From NCBI RefSeq assembly GCF_030409315.1, contig NZ_JAUFPS010000035.1, positions 15,456-79,455 of the forward strand: DNA of 64,000 nt, in the 5' to 3' direction. Shown in pieces: positions 25,183-35,500 of this stretch. Source of the stretch: Mucilaginibacter flavus. Lineage in GTDB: Bacteria; Bacteroidota; Bacteroidia; Sphingobacteriales; Sphingobacteriaceae. The translations under genes and the position numbers were made by a program. The stretch's first letter is position 1, and every line of letters starts with the position of its first letter. Under the pieces are notes generated by a model. That model was not told where the DNA came from and did not search any database. It was given only the letters and a program-made list of their open reading frames with translations.

Positions 25183-28100
25183 TTAAAATGTGGCTTGTAT
25201 TGAACATGTTAAACTGCGGGCATAAGGATAGGTTATGCCACGTTCTGTTTCGATGCTTGATGTGTGGAAAACATCATTAACTGTAAGGCTGGCTCTAACC
25301 ATTTGCATACCCAACCTTTTAGCCAAACTTTTTTTGATATCGTAAGATAGGGTTACAGCCGGCAGATCTATGGTATTTTCCTTTTGCACAAAGCGCGATG
25401 TAGCGTAAGAGGTGCCCAAATCCGCAATGTTTTTATACAAAGCTACATCGCCGGGCTTTTGCCACCTTTGTGAAAGCGCGCGGCTATCTACGTTAAATCT
25501 TGGATCGGCATTTTCAACCCTGTCAATCAAAGTTTGATTAAACTGCTGTCCACCAAACCTGTAGTGAAAGGTAAAACTCAGATACAATTGCTTGTAGGAT
25601 ATATTACTACCCAGGTACCCCTCTATCTTCGGTTCCGAATCGCCGATGGGCTGCGTATCTGCAATATCATAAGTGTAGGTTAATGATCCATCCTTTTTTA
25701 CCAGGATTTCTTTACCATTTTCCGGATCGATACCTAATGATTTTACGCCCCAGATAGTATTGATGGATTGACCTTCGGCAAAGCGTAGCAACGGGGTACC
25801 CTGAGCATCGTTGGCAGCATTTGACTGGTAATCATCAACACTTTGATTATAAGCTTTTAAAGCGTTGGATATTTTAACTATTTTATTGGTATTGTGCGAT
25901 AAGTTACCGGTGATATTAATGTTCAAATCTTTTGACCGGTAAGCGTTAGCGGTTAAGTAAAGTTCATAACCACGGTTACCCATATCGCCCAGGTTGGCTT
26001 TATAAGTGTTGTAGCCTGTTGATGGCGCTATGTTGATATCCGATAACAAACCATTGGTAAGCTTGTAATAATAATGAGGATTAAGTAAAAGGCGATCTTT
26101 GAAAAACCCAAGCTCCAGCGATAGATCGTAGTTTTTTGTTTTTTGCCATTTAAGGTCGGCGTTACCGTAGCCGTTAACAGTTGCACCTACCCCTGTTGAA
26201 TACCAGTTGGATGTTTGGTAAGTGTAGGTAGTATTTGAAAGCGATGGCGGAAAATCAACTGAGCCGGTAATACCTGTAGACGCGGTAATTTTTAACCTTG
26301 AAATTGACGGGAAATTGTTTTTGATAAAATCTTCATAATGCATGTTCCAGCCTATACCAGTTGCCCAAAAAGGAGCGAAACGCTTATTTGAACCGAAAGC
26401 CGATGAGCCATCAATACGATAAGTTGCATCAAGTAAATATTTGTTTTTATAAGCATAGCTACCATTAAAAAAGGTGCCTATCAGCCTGCTTGCTGCTTCA
26501 TCACCGTTAGGTGCCGAATCTGGCGTGTAGGTGCGGGCAAAGCCAATGTTGGTAAATCTATCGTTTGAAAAGCCACGGGCCTCAAATCCCTTATAGCTTG
26601 ATGTTGCCGAGGTAATGTTTGAACCTAATGCCGCGTTGACGGAATGATCACCAAGTTGCGCGTTATACACAAACCTTAAATTACCATCAAGGTTTAAAGA
26701 ATTATTAACCGTATAATCATAACTCCCCCGGTTTTGAATATCAGCAGTAGGGCCGTAAAAGAACGTATTACTCAATGGCGATACAAATACATCTGATGTG
26801 CCTTTAGTATCGGTAACACTCATTAAACCTATCAACCGCAAGCCTTTAAAAATTTTCCAATCGATTGAGATATTATCCAAAAGCTCCAGGTATGCCGACT
26901 TGTTAAAATTACCCAAACTGGCTTCAAACAAAGGATTGTAAACCGGTTCATTTCTATACTGCCCGTTTACCGGATCATTATAATGGGTATCCACAACCCA
27001 ATTAGCTATCTCCCTGATGTAGTTACCATTTGCATCCTTTATAGGGTAGTAAGGGTTCATACTTACGTAGGTAGAAAAATCGCCATATTTTGATACAGTG
27101 GAGTTAACCTGGCTAACTGTAACCTCGTTTTTGATTAACACATTACGACTGGGATTATAAAAGAAACTCATGCCGCCGGTATACTGGTTGCGCGATGAAC
27201 CTTTCATTACTCCCGGATTGGTTTGATACCTTAAATCAATACCATATCTAAAAGTAGAATCGCCCCCCTCGGCATATAACGAATGCTTATGCCCATAAGA
27301 GTTGATAAGGGGTTGCGATAGCCAATATGTATTGATACCGCTTACCACGTTACGCAGCTTGCTATAATATTCGGCATCTAACTGGTCCTGGCTTTCTGCC
27401 GCGTTATTTGCAGCATTATACAAGCCTGCGAGCTTTTCATATTGTAGTTTATCAGAAGCATTTAACACGTGGTAGCCTGTAAGGTCCGGAGCCTGCACAG
27501 TAAGTTGGTAGTTGTATGAAAGCTGTAATTTACCCGGTATAGGCGCTTTGGTTGTAATAACAATAACACCGTTTGCAGCTCTTGAACCGTAAACCGCTGT
27601 AGCCGCAGCATCCTTTAAAATAGTTACCGACGAGATGCGGTTCATATCCAAATCAACTACTTTTTCTAAAGAAACCTCAAAACCATCCAGTAAAAAAACG
27701 GGCAAATTGTATGTACTTGAAAGATTATTACGATCAATAATTTGCCCGTTTACCGATGGCAACGTAGTTGAACCACGAACCGTAATTTTGGGCAAAGCAT
27801 TAGGATCAGAACCCAGCAGATTATTATCGGCAATTCTTAAAGACGGATCAAACGTGGCTATACTTTTAATGAGGTTTTGAGGATTTACCCGTTGCAGGTC
27901 GTCGCCCTTAATAACGATTGCACTGCCGGTGTAGTTATCTTTTTTGATAACCTGGTACCCCGTAATTACCACATCATTAATGGTACTGGTTTTAAGGGTT
28001 AACCCAATTTTAAGCATTTTGCCATCCCTAACCGTTATCTCTTTTGGCTTATACCCCACATACGAAAACACCAGCACATCACCCTGCTGAACGTTTAGCG

Positions 28101-28617
28101 TAAATTCTCCGCTGCCGTTGGTTTGCGTGTATTGTGCTTTATTTTTAACGCTGATGTTAACACCAATCAAAGCCTCGTTTGATATTGAATCAATCACCTT
28201 TCCCTGTATAGTTACAGGAGAAGCCAAATTCCCTGCGCTACCCTGTGCGTGTTTTTCGGGAACCTTTTTACTAATTACAATGGTTTTATTAATAATAGTA
28301 TAGCTGAGATCGAGCCCCTTTAAACAGGTTGTTAAAGCCACATCCAACGAAACATTGTTGATGTCAATATCCTGGCTTTGTTTAAGGCTGATTTTTTCCG
28401 GGTAAAAAAACATGTACCCGGTTTGTTTTTTAATGTCTTTAAAAATAGTTTCGAGCGACGCGTTTTGCTTTTTAATAGTTACCGTTTGCGCAAAAGTTGC
28501 CGCCGATAGGTGTAAAGCACAAATAAATACAAAAATTGTAGTGAGTTTTATAACAGCGCGGTTTTGCTTTAACCCCCATAATAAGCAAAGAAAGGGGTAA
28601 AGAAATTTTAATTTCAT
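25183..28617 (-). CDS. SusC/RagA TonB-linked outer-membrane transporter with STN domain (locus A)
   Basis: An 1144 aa transporter. It has a signal peptide (about 1-44, ATFAQ) and an STN secretin-like signalling domain (about 45-118). Then come a carboxypeptidase-regulatory-like beta domain (about 132-210, GKVIDSISNEALIGVNI), the plug (ITVRGSTTLPSVNG, ILKDAAATAVYGSRAANGV) and a long barrel ending in SIQATF. The STN domain is what FecR senses, matching the FecR and sigma genes just upstream. The cargo is likely peptide or protein-derived, judged from the operon, not from the transporter sequence. Confidence 0.95.
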   Translation of the reverse strand: MKLKFLYPFLCLLWGLKQNRAVIKLTTIFVFICALHLSAATFAQTVTIKKQNASLETIFKDIKKQTGYMFFYPEKISLKQSQDIDINNVSLDVALTTCLKGLDLSYTIINKTIVISKKVPEKHAQGSAGNLASPVTIQGKVIDSISNEALIGVNISVKNKAQYTQTNGSGEFTLNVQQGDVLVFSYVGYKPKEITVRDGKMLKIGLTLKTSTINDVVITGYQVIKKDNYTGSAIVIKGDDLQRVNPQNLIKSIATFDPSLRIADNNLLGSDPNALPKITVRGSTTLPSVNGQIIDRNNLSSTYNLPVFLLDGFEVSLEKVVDLDMNRISSVTILKDAAATAVYGSRAANGVIVITTKAPIPGKLQLSYNYQLTVQAPDLTGYHVLNASDKLQYEKLAGLYNAANNAAESQDQLDAEYYSKLRNVVSGINTYWLSQPLINSYGHKHSLYAEGGDSTFRYGIDLRYQTNPGVMKGSSRNQYTGGMSFFYNPSRNVLIKNEVTVSQVNSTVSKYGDFSTYVSMNPYYPIKDANGNYIREIANWVVDTHYNDPVNGQYRNEPVYNPLFEASLGNFNKSAYLELLDNISIDWKIFKGLRLIGLMSVTDTKGTSDVFVSPLSNTFFYGPTADIQNRGSYDYTVNNSLNLDGNLRFVYNAQLGDHSVNAALGSNITSATSSYKGFEARGFSNDRFTNIGFARTYTPDSAPNGDEAASRLIGTFFNGSYAYKNKYLLDATYRIDGSSAFGSNKRFAPFWATGIGWNMHYEDFIKNNFPSISRLKITASTGITGSVDFPPSLSNTTYTYQTSNWYSTGVGATVNGYGNADLKWQKTKNYDLSLELGFFKDRLLLNPHYYYKLTNGLLSDINIAPSTGYNTYKANLGDMGNRGYELYLTANAYRSKDLNINITGNLSHNTNKIVKISNALKAYNQSVDDYQSNAANDAQGTPLLRFAEGQSINTIWGVKSLGIDPENGKEILVKKDGSLTYTYDIADTQPIGDSEPKIEGYLGSNISYKQLYLSFTFHYRFGGQQFNQTLIDRVENADPRFNVDSRALSQRWQKPGDVALYKNIADLGTSYATSRFVQKENTIDLPAVTLSYDIKKSLAKRLGMQMVRASLTVNDVFHTSSIETERGITYPYARSLTCSIQATF

Positions 28618-28776
28618 ACTTTTGATTTAGAAATAGGTGATAATTAAGCAGGACACCGGTCAAAGTTTACTGCTTGCCTTTTGATAGCCGGGAGATTAGC
28701 GTCTTTCGGCTTTTCTGTTTGCGGAGGTTTCTTAGTATGCTTTTACCATAGGCAATGCTTTGTTTTTTGAGTTGGT

Positions 28777-29898
28777 TTAATCATTAGTTGGATGAGGGTT
28801 ATAGGACACGATAAGGTTGTTACCACTTTGTTCAAAATGTACCTGGTACAACTCCAGTATTTTTAACACATCGCTTAAGTTACTGAAGCGCGAAATTTCG
28901 CCATGGAATTTTTCGTCAGAGATACTACCGGCGTAGCTTACATCAACATTGTACCAGCGCGATATCTGGCGCATAATTGTTTTCAGGTCGTCGCCATCAA
29001 AAGAGAAAATGCCGTTTTTCCAGGCTACCTCTTTTTCTGTATCAACATCTTTTTTAAATAAAGCGCCCTGTATGCCGGCAACACTTTGCTGGCCCGGCGC
29101 GATGATGGTTTTGGTGTATTGATTACTCACCTCCACAGATCCTTCAAGCAAGGTTGTTTTAATGCTGCTTTCATCGGTATAAGCGTTCACATCAAAATGG
29201 GTACCCAATACCCGCACTGCCTGGAAACTGGATTTCACTATAAACGGCATCGCCTTATTTTTGGCAACCTCAAAGTATGCTTCGCCCGTTAATTCTACTT
29301 GCCGTAAAGCCCCTTTAAAAACTGTTGGGAAACGGAGCGATGACATGGCATTTAACCAAACTTTTGTACCATCGGCAAGTATTAGTTGGTATTGGCCGCC
29401 TTTAGGTGTTGTTATGGTATTAAAACCGGCGTTTGTATTTTCATCTCCTTTCGCGGCGTAACTTAACTGCCCATCGGCTACTTTAAGTACGGTAACATTA
29501 CCCTGAGTAGCGATATTGCCGTTTTTTGCACCATTCAATACAATTTTATTGCCGTTGGCAAGGGTAAGGAATGCTTTATTACCGCCAGGCAGTATATTAA
29601 CAACCTGGGTTTTATTTTGCTTATTATCCTGTTTTTGTAAAAGCAGGTAAAAACCAAGCGATAGCAAAATCAACACAGAAGCGGCAACAGGTAGCCACCA
29701 TTTTGATGGGCGTATCTTTTTAATGTTGGTACCATCTTCATGGTATCCTGGAGGCTCAAGTTCTTCGTCCATTGCGTCTGAAAGGTATTTATCGAGTTCT
29801 CCTTTTTCGGCCAAATGGAAAAACACCTCCAACTCTTCGTCGGTCGATTTTTTTTCCAGGTACCTTTTTACAAGCTCTTTATAATAATCATTATCCAT
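28777..29898 (-). CDS. FecR-family anti-sigma factor (locus A)
   Basis: A 373 aa protein with a cytoplasmic N-terminal sigma-binding part (1-65), one transmembrane helix (about 67-88) and a periplasmic FecR domain (about 155-255, TPKGGQYQLILADGTKVWLN, LTGEAYFEVAKN, VLGTHFDVNAY). A C-terminal DUF4974-type domain (about 295-370, FDGDDLKTIMRQISRWYNVD) would contact the STN domain of SusC. It lies between its sigma factor (30072-30668) and the SusC it should sense, giving the standard sigma-FecR-SusC order. Confidence 0.94.
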   Translation of the reverse strand: MDNDYYKELVKRYLEKKSTDEELEVFFHLAEKGELDKYLSDAMDEELEPPGYHEDGTNIKKIRPSKWWLPVAASVLILLSLGFYLLLQKQDNKQNKTQVVNILPGGNKAFLTLANGNKIVLNGAKNGNIATQGNVTVLKVADGQLSYAAKGDENTNAGFNTITTPKGGQYQLILADGTKVWLNAMSSLRFPTVFKGALRQVELTGEAYFEVAKNKAMPFIVKSSFQAVRVLGTHFDVNAYTDESSIKTTLLEGSVEVSNQYTKTIIAPGQQSVAGIQGALFKKDVDTEKEVAWKNGIFSFDGDDLKTIMRQISRWYNVDVSYAGSISDEKFHGEISRFSNLSDVLKILELYQVHFEQSGNNLIVSYNPHPTND

Positions 29899-30071
29899 AG
29901 AAACAGATTTCTATGCCTAAGACAACAAAAACGCCCCTGTAGGGTAGCAAGATTTTATAAAAAGTTTAAAAAAAGTTAATATGAAAAGTATTACAGCCTT
30001 AAACGGCCCCAAAATATCCGGAATAGCCCAACAATTAATAAATAAAATCACAAAAGAGCTTAATTGAAAAG

Positions 30072-30668
30072 TTATTGGCGGGAAACTATGGCAAGAAAAA
30101 TACCTAATGAAATGCCAAATTCTTTTTTGAGCGAAAAACTGAGCACTTTCATTGACGCTACCATATGGTTTTTAACCGCGTTCCTGGAAATTCCCAATTC
30201 CTGCGCCACTTCGTCATAGGTTTTTTCCTGTTCGCGGCACATTTTAAAAATCTCCCTTGTTCTTGGCGGCAAGGTTTCTAATGTACGTCTTAAAAAGTCA
30301 AGATACTCCTTATGTAAAAGGTCGTCTTCGGTGTTATTTCTTTCGGCAATAAAACCATTAACTACCAGGCCAAGCGCGGCTTCCGAGCGGAAAGCTACTT
30401 TCATGCTGTTTAATGTGTGATTTTTGGCAGTTGTAAACAGGTAGCTTTTAAAAGAGGCGACCCCGTTTAGATTATTTCTGTTTTCCCACATTTTAATGAA
30501 CACCTCCTGGGTGAGGTCTTCTGCTAACAATGGGGCGTTAACATACTTCATTACAAAGTGGTAGATAAACCCTTTATACTTTCCAAACAACCGGGCAAAG
30601 GCTAACTCATCTCCTGCAATCATTTTTTGCAGAAGCTCCTGATCGTCATAGATATAGCCTAATCTCAC
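30072..30668 (-). CDS. ECF sigma-70 factor of locus A
   Basis: A 198 aa Bacteroidota ECF sigma factor. Region 2 (about 20-90) includes AEDLTQEVFIKMWENR, and region 4 (about 130-185) includes EKTYDEVAQELGISRNAVKNHM. The tail GISLGIFLAIVSRQ is hydrophobic. It is followed by FecR after 173 bases, a wider gap than usual for co-translated pairs. It is head to head with the sigma factor at 30898. It should drive the SusC/SusD/peptidase locus to its left when FecR is relieved by ligand-bound SusC. Confidence 0.93.
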   Translation of the reverse strand: MRLGYIYDDQELLQKMIAGDELAFARLFGKYKGFIYHFVMKYVNAPLLAEDLTQEVFIKMWENRNNLNGVASFKSYLFTTAKNHTLNSMKVAFRSEAALGLVVNGFIAERNNTEDDLLHKEYLDFLRRTLETLPPRTREIFKMCREQEKTYDEVAQELGISRNAVKNHMVASMKVLSFSLKKEFGISLGIFLAIVSRQ

Positions 30669-30728
30669 AGAATACCCGGAATGTCAACTTAATAATAAAA
30701 CAAGCACCAAATTCAAATTTAATCAAAT

Positions 30729-30772
30729 AAATAGGTTTTTTGATAATAATTTCATTATTAAAAAACCTATTT
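30729..30772. repeat. 19-base inverted repeat in the shared promoter region of two sigma genes
   Basis: The arms at 30729-30747 and 30754-30772 (aaataggttttttgataat and its complement, one mismatch) enclose a 6-base loop. It lies in the 229 bases between the two divergent sigma genes. It could be an operator or a transcript hairpin shielding the two promoters from each other. Confidence 0.7.
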
Positions 30773-30897
30773 ATAAAATACGTTTGTTCGTTGGCCACAA
30801 TCGGGGAAACATCGCTTGCTTTTTCCAAAGCGTTAACATATATTTAAATTTACTTTAACACCTTAACTGTTCCTTTGTAGCAATCAAATCAGGCTTT

Positions 30898-31503
30898 GTG
30901 AAACAACACTCCGATGCTCAACTTATTTTGGAACTACAAAGTGGCAACGATGGGGCTTTCAGAGAAATTTATGACCGTTACGCCGATAAACTCATAGCCA
31001 CGGCGGTAAAGAAAACCGGCGACGAAGATGAGGCGATGGATATGGTTCAGGAATTGTTTTTAACTTTTTGGAAAAACCGCTACACCATACAACTTAACGG
31101 TTCATTAGAGGCTTATTTAGTGGTATCGGTAAATTACATGGCTTTTAAGTGGTATAAAAAACAAAAGCTACAGCCCCAAACGCTTGATATTTTCCATGAG
31201 CAGGAAGCACATTTTGAAGATAGCACTTCGCAAAAACTAAGCATATCTGAGTTAAACTATGCCATTAATAAAGGCATAGATGCCATGCCCGAAAAAATGA
31301 GGCAGGTTTATCTTTACAGCCGCGAACGCGAAATGAATGGCCAACAAATTGCCACAGAATTAGGCATATCCCACCAAACAGTACGTAACCAGATTAGCAG
31401 CGCGCTGGCCAGGCTTAAAAAAATTGTAGATCAATATTATCGAATCCCTTATCACGATACCGGCGAACTTTTATTTTTAATACTTTTTTTTCATTTCATA
31501 TAG
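30898..31503 (+). CDS. ECF sigma-70 factor of locus B (GTG start)
   Basis: A 201 aa ECF sigma factor. The start is the GTG at 30898, because no ATG occurs before the conserved region 2 (GAFREIYDRYADKLIATAV, then DMVQELFLTFWKNR). Region 4 contains EMNGQQIATELGISHQTVRN. The protein ends with a strongly hydrophobic tail (ELLFLILFFHFI) that could pack against or insert in the membrane. FecR follows after 45 bases, then SusC and SusD, so this is the regulator of the second uptake system. Confidence 0.92.
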   Translation: MKQHSDAQLILELQSGNDGAFREIYDRYADKLIATAVKKTGDEDEAMDMVQELFLTFWKNRYTIQLNGSLEAYLVVSVNYMAFKWYKKQKLQPQTLDIFHEQEAHFEDSTSQKLSISELNYAINKGIDAMPEKMRQVYLYSREREMNGQQIATELGISHQTVRNQISSALARLKKIVDQYYRIPYHDTGELLFLILFFHFI

Positions 31504-31548
31504 TACATAAGTCCCTTTGTTGTCACTTACATAGTATAAAGCTTTGAA

Positions 31549-32493
31549 GTGAAAGAAAAGGAACTAAAAAAACTACTTGATAAATACGCCGCAGGTAAAT
31601 GCACTGATGATGAATTAGCGCTGCTGCAAACCGTGATGCATGAGTTTGACTCTCATGACGATGCCCCTCAAACCAAAGCCGAACTCAAACAGGCTGTTTG
31701 GGAACAAATAGAAAACCGTACCATCAACGCGGGCCGAGTAAGGCGGTTAAACGCAACCTGGTTAAAAGTTGCCGCGGCGGTATTAGTTTTCACGCTTTCG
31801 GGCATATTTTATTATAAGCTTGCCTTAAACAAAAGCACCAATGCAGCTATAGCTTACCAGGTAATATCGGCGCCTTATGGGCAAATGCGTAAAGTGGTTT
31901 TACCCGATAGCACCACCGTACAGCTTAATGCCGGTACTTCACTAAAATTCCCTACCAGGTTTAGCGCCGCGACCCGCGAAGTAACACTACTTAATGGCGA
32001 AGCTTATTTTGAAGTTAAGCACGATGCCGCCAAACCCTTCCTGGTGCATACCGCAGCGGTTACCACACAGGTTTTGGGCACCTCTTTCAACATTAAGTTT
32101 TATAAGCAACTACCGGATATACAGGTATTTGTAAACAGCGGCAAAGTTGAGATACATAATCAAAAACAAACGTTTGGGATGTATACGCCACAGCAGCAAC
32201 TTACCTATAACAAACACAATCAAACCTTTACCCGCCAGCAGGTAACCAACGATCATTCGTTAAGCTGGATGCACGATGAACTGATTTTGGATAAAGTGTC
32301 ATTTAGCGAAGTGGCGGTATACCTTCAAAACAGGTACAATGTAAATTTTGCGTTTAAAACGCAAAAGCTTAGTCAGCAGCATTATTCTGTGCGGTTTTCA
32401 AACAGGCTAACTATAACCCAGGTACTGGATATACTGCAACTTATTGATGGCCGAAAATACCGGCTTCAAAACAACACGGTAATTATTAAATAG
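31549..32493 (+). CDS. FecR-family anti-sigma factor (locus B, GTG start)
   Basis: A 314 aa protein translated from the GTG at 31549. It has a cytoplasmic part (1-68), a transmembrane helix (about 71-88) and a FecR domain (about 105-205, APYGQMRKVVLPDSTTVQLN, LLNGEAYFEVKHD, VLGTSFNIKFY). The C-terminal DUF4974-like domain (about 240-312) includes DKVSFSEVAVYLQNRYNVNF. Both the sigma and FecR genes of this locus use GTG starts, which may keep their levels low and balanced. Confidence 0.93.
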   Translation: MKEKELKKLLDKYAAGKCTDDELALLQTVMHEFDSHDDAPQTKAELKQAVWEQIENRTINAGRVRRLNATWLKVAAAVLVFTLSGIFYYKLALNKSTNAAIAYQVISAPYGQMRKVVLPDSTTVQLNAGTSLKFPTRFSAATREVTLLNGEAYFEVKHDAAKPFLVHTAAVTTQVLGTSFNIKFYKQLPDIQVFVNSGKVEIHNQKQTFGMYTPQQQLTYNKHNQTFTRQQVTNDHSLSWMHDELILDKVSFSEVAVYLQNRYNVNFAFKTQKLSQQHYSVRFSNRLTITQVLDILQLIDGRKYRLQNNTVIIK

Positions 32494-32584
32494 ATAATAA
32501 AAGAAAACCAATGCCTGCTACCAACAAGCACTGGCTAATTGAATGTAACTGCAAAAAACTAAAGCAATTAAGCGGTTACTAATT

Positions 32585-35500
32585 ATGATTAAAAACAAAT
32601 GTATGGAAAAACTTTTAACCCGTATTTCAGGAAAGTTAATGGCAGCAATTTTATTGCTCTTAACCCTTTCAGCAACCTTGGTGCCGGGACAGGCCCGTGC
32701 CGAACGTAAACTATCGCTGATAGATCAGCCGGTAACCGTAAAATTTGCCGACGAAACCATGGATGCATCGCTCGACAAGCTAAAAAAAGCGCTCACCTCC
32801 GTAGCGTTCAACTACAATTTAAATGATGTGGCCACAGTAAAAGTAAAGGCCGCCACATTTACAGGCAAACCTTTAAAAGATGTTTTAAATGCCCTAACCC
32901 AAGGTACAAGGTTAGAGTACCACGAAAAATATGGCACCATTATTATTTCGCGCAAAAAGGTGGTGATAGCCCCCGCTAAAATAGTGGTTACGGGTAATGT
33001 GGTTGATAAGGATGGCCCGCTTGCAGGCGTAGCCATCCGCAGTAAAACAACGCAGGCAGGTACCTCAACAGATGTTAGCGGCGATTTTAAAATATCGGTT
33101 GAGCAGGGCGAAGTATTGGTATTTACCTTTATTGGCTATAAAAGTCAGGAGGTTATTGCCGATCATTCCCCGCTTAACATCACCCTAACGGCCGATGTTA
33201 CCGGCCTTAATGCTGTTGTGGTAGTTGGTTACGGCACGCAAAAAAAATCGGATGTAACCGGTGCCGTGGGTTCATTAAAGGTATCAAATGTTAAAGATCG
33301 CTCGGTAGGTTCGGTTACCGAAATGCTGCAGGGGCAAATTGCGGGCGTTACCGTTATTAACGAAAGCGGCGACCCAACCGCTACGCCAAGCATCAGGCTG
33401 CGTGGACAAAGCTCCTTTAATACCGAAGGACCACTGACCGTAGTAGATGGTACCATTTACAATGGCGGCCCAATTGACCCAAACGACATTGAATCGATCG
33501 ACGTGCTGAAAGATTCATACGCGGCCATTTACGGCGCAAGAGCTGCGGGTGGCGTGGTTTTAATAACCACCAAACGCGGCAAACAAGGCAAAACCAATCT
33601 GGATGTTTCTGTAAAAGGAGGCGTGCAAAATTCATTGAAAATATTACAGGCATTAAACGCGGCCGAATATGCAGATGCCATTAACACAGCCTATGATAAC
33701 GCCGGCAAAACCCGTTTGCCCGCATTTGATGCCACCGTAAACCCCGATTCACGTATCACGCGCACCAACTGGCCAGACGCGCTTTTCAGGACCGGACACG
33801 TACAGGATTATAGCTTAAACATAAGCGGCGGCAGCGAAAAATCAACCTTTTACGTATCCGGCAGCTATCGCAAAAACGACGCTATTTTGCTAAACACCAA
33901 CTCGGTGAGGTACAATTTCAGAGTAAACTCCGATCATCAGATTAAGGATTGGCTAAAAATTGGCGAAAGCATGTCGTACTCTTACAATAACGGGCAGGGA
34001 GCTAATACTTCAAGTGCTTACACCGGTGCCATTTTATCTGCTATATTTTATCCGCCTAATGCCTCCATATATAACGCCGATGGCAGTTTTGGTGGCGTAC
34101 CAGCAGCTTATGCCGGTTCGTACGGCGACGTTATTAACCCGGTTGCTTATTTGAAACGCCTGGATAACAGCACGGCGGTAAATAGCTTCACCATTAACCC
34201 ATATGTGGAAGTTAGCCTATTTAAAGGTTTAAAATTTCGCTCAAATTTGGGAATAACCAAAAACCTTGGTACAGTTAAAAACTTTAGCACAAGGGTATTG
34301 GAACCCGGCAAAAAGTTTTTTGATAACTTCCTTTACCAGGAAAGTTATACCGCTACCACCATACTTGCCGAGCAAACTTTAAATTACGATAGGGTATTTG
34401 CCAAAGATCATCACGTATCGGCCCTTGCAGGCTATACTTACCAGGATGACAAGTATAATTACTTTGGCGTTAATACCGATAATTACTTGAGCGAGGCCGA
34501 TGCTTATCGCTATTTAATTAACGGCACACTTAGCCCATCTGGCACCCCTTTGGTGGGTAATCTCACCGAGTCGGCACTCATCTCGTATTTCGGCAGGGTT
34601 GGCTATGATTACAAAGGCCGTTATTTTATTAATGGTATAATCCGCAGAGACGCTACATCTAAATTGAGCAAACAATACCGGTCAGAAACCTATCCGGGAG
34701 TATCTGGCGGATGGTTGATTAGTAAAGAACCATTTTTTCCGGCCAACGGTGCAATCTCGTTTGCTAAATTAAGGGCAAGCTATGGTCAATCTGGTAACCT
34801 TGCAGGTTTGGGCGATTTTCCAACATCTGTTTCCTTATCAAAAACATCAGGGTATTTAGGTAGTCCGGCTGCTATAGTAAATGGTTATGGCATTGACGGC
34901 TTGGCCAACCCAAATCTGAGATGGGAAAAAGCAACCCAAACAGACCTGGGTTTTGATTTAGGTTTATTAAACGATAAACTAAGCGTTACCGGCGATGTAT
35001 TTGTTAAAAACAATACGCAATTTTTATTCGCGCCACCTGTAGCCGCGGTATACGGCGTTGCAAACCCGCCATTTGTAAACGGTGGTAAAATTCAAAATAA
35101 AGGTATGGAGCTTGGTTTAAAGTACCAGGATAATGCAGGAGCGTTCCACTACAACCTGGCATTAAATGGCTCTTACATTAAAAATAAGATCATCGATATA
35201 TTACCCGGCGAAGAGCAGATATTGGGTAACCCAACTGTAAGGGACAACCTTGTACCGGTTCAGTTACAGCAAGGATATTCTTTGTATTCTTTCTTTGGAT
35301 ACAAAACCGCTGGTTTGTTTCAAACGCAGGATGAAATAAACAACTATAAAGGCCCATCAGGCGCGCTTATACAGCCAAACGCTAAACCAGGCGATATCAA
35401 GTTTTCGGATTTGAATGGCGATGGTAAACTTACCGATGCCGATAAAACTTATTTAGGTACACCTTTCCCTAAATTCAACTACGGCTTTACTGCGAATTTA

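Noticed and set aside
25172..25207. A longer SusD start that would overlap the SusC stop
   Set aside because: The extension lacks signal-peptide character, and the ATG at 25171 gives a standard lipoprotein signal and an 11-base gap.
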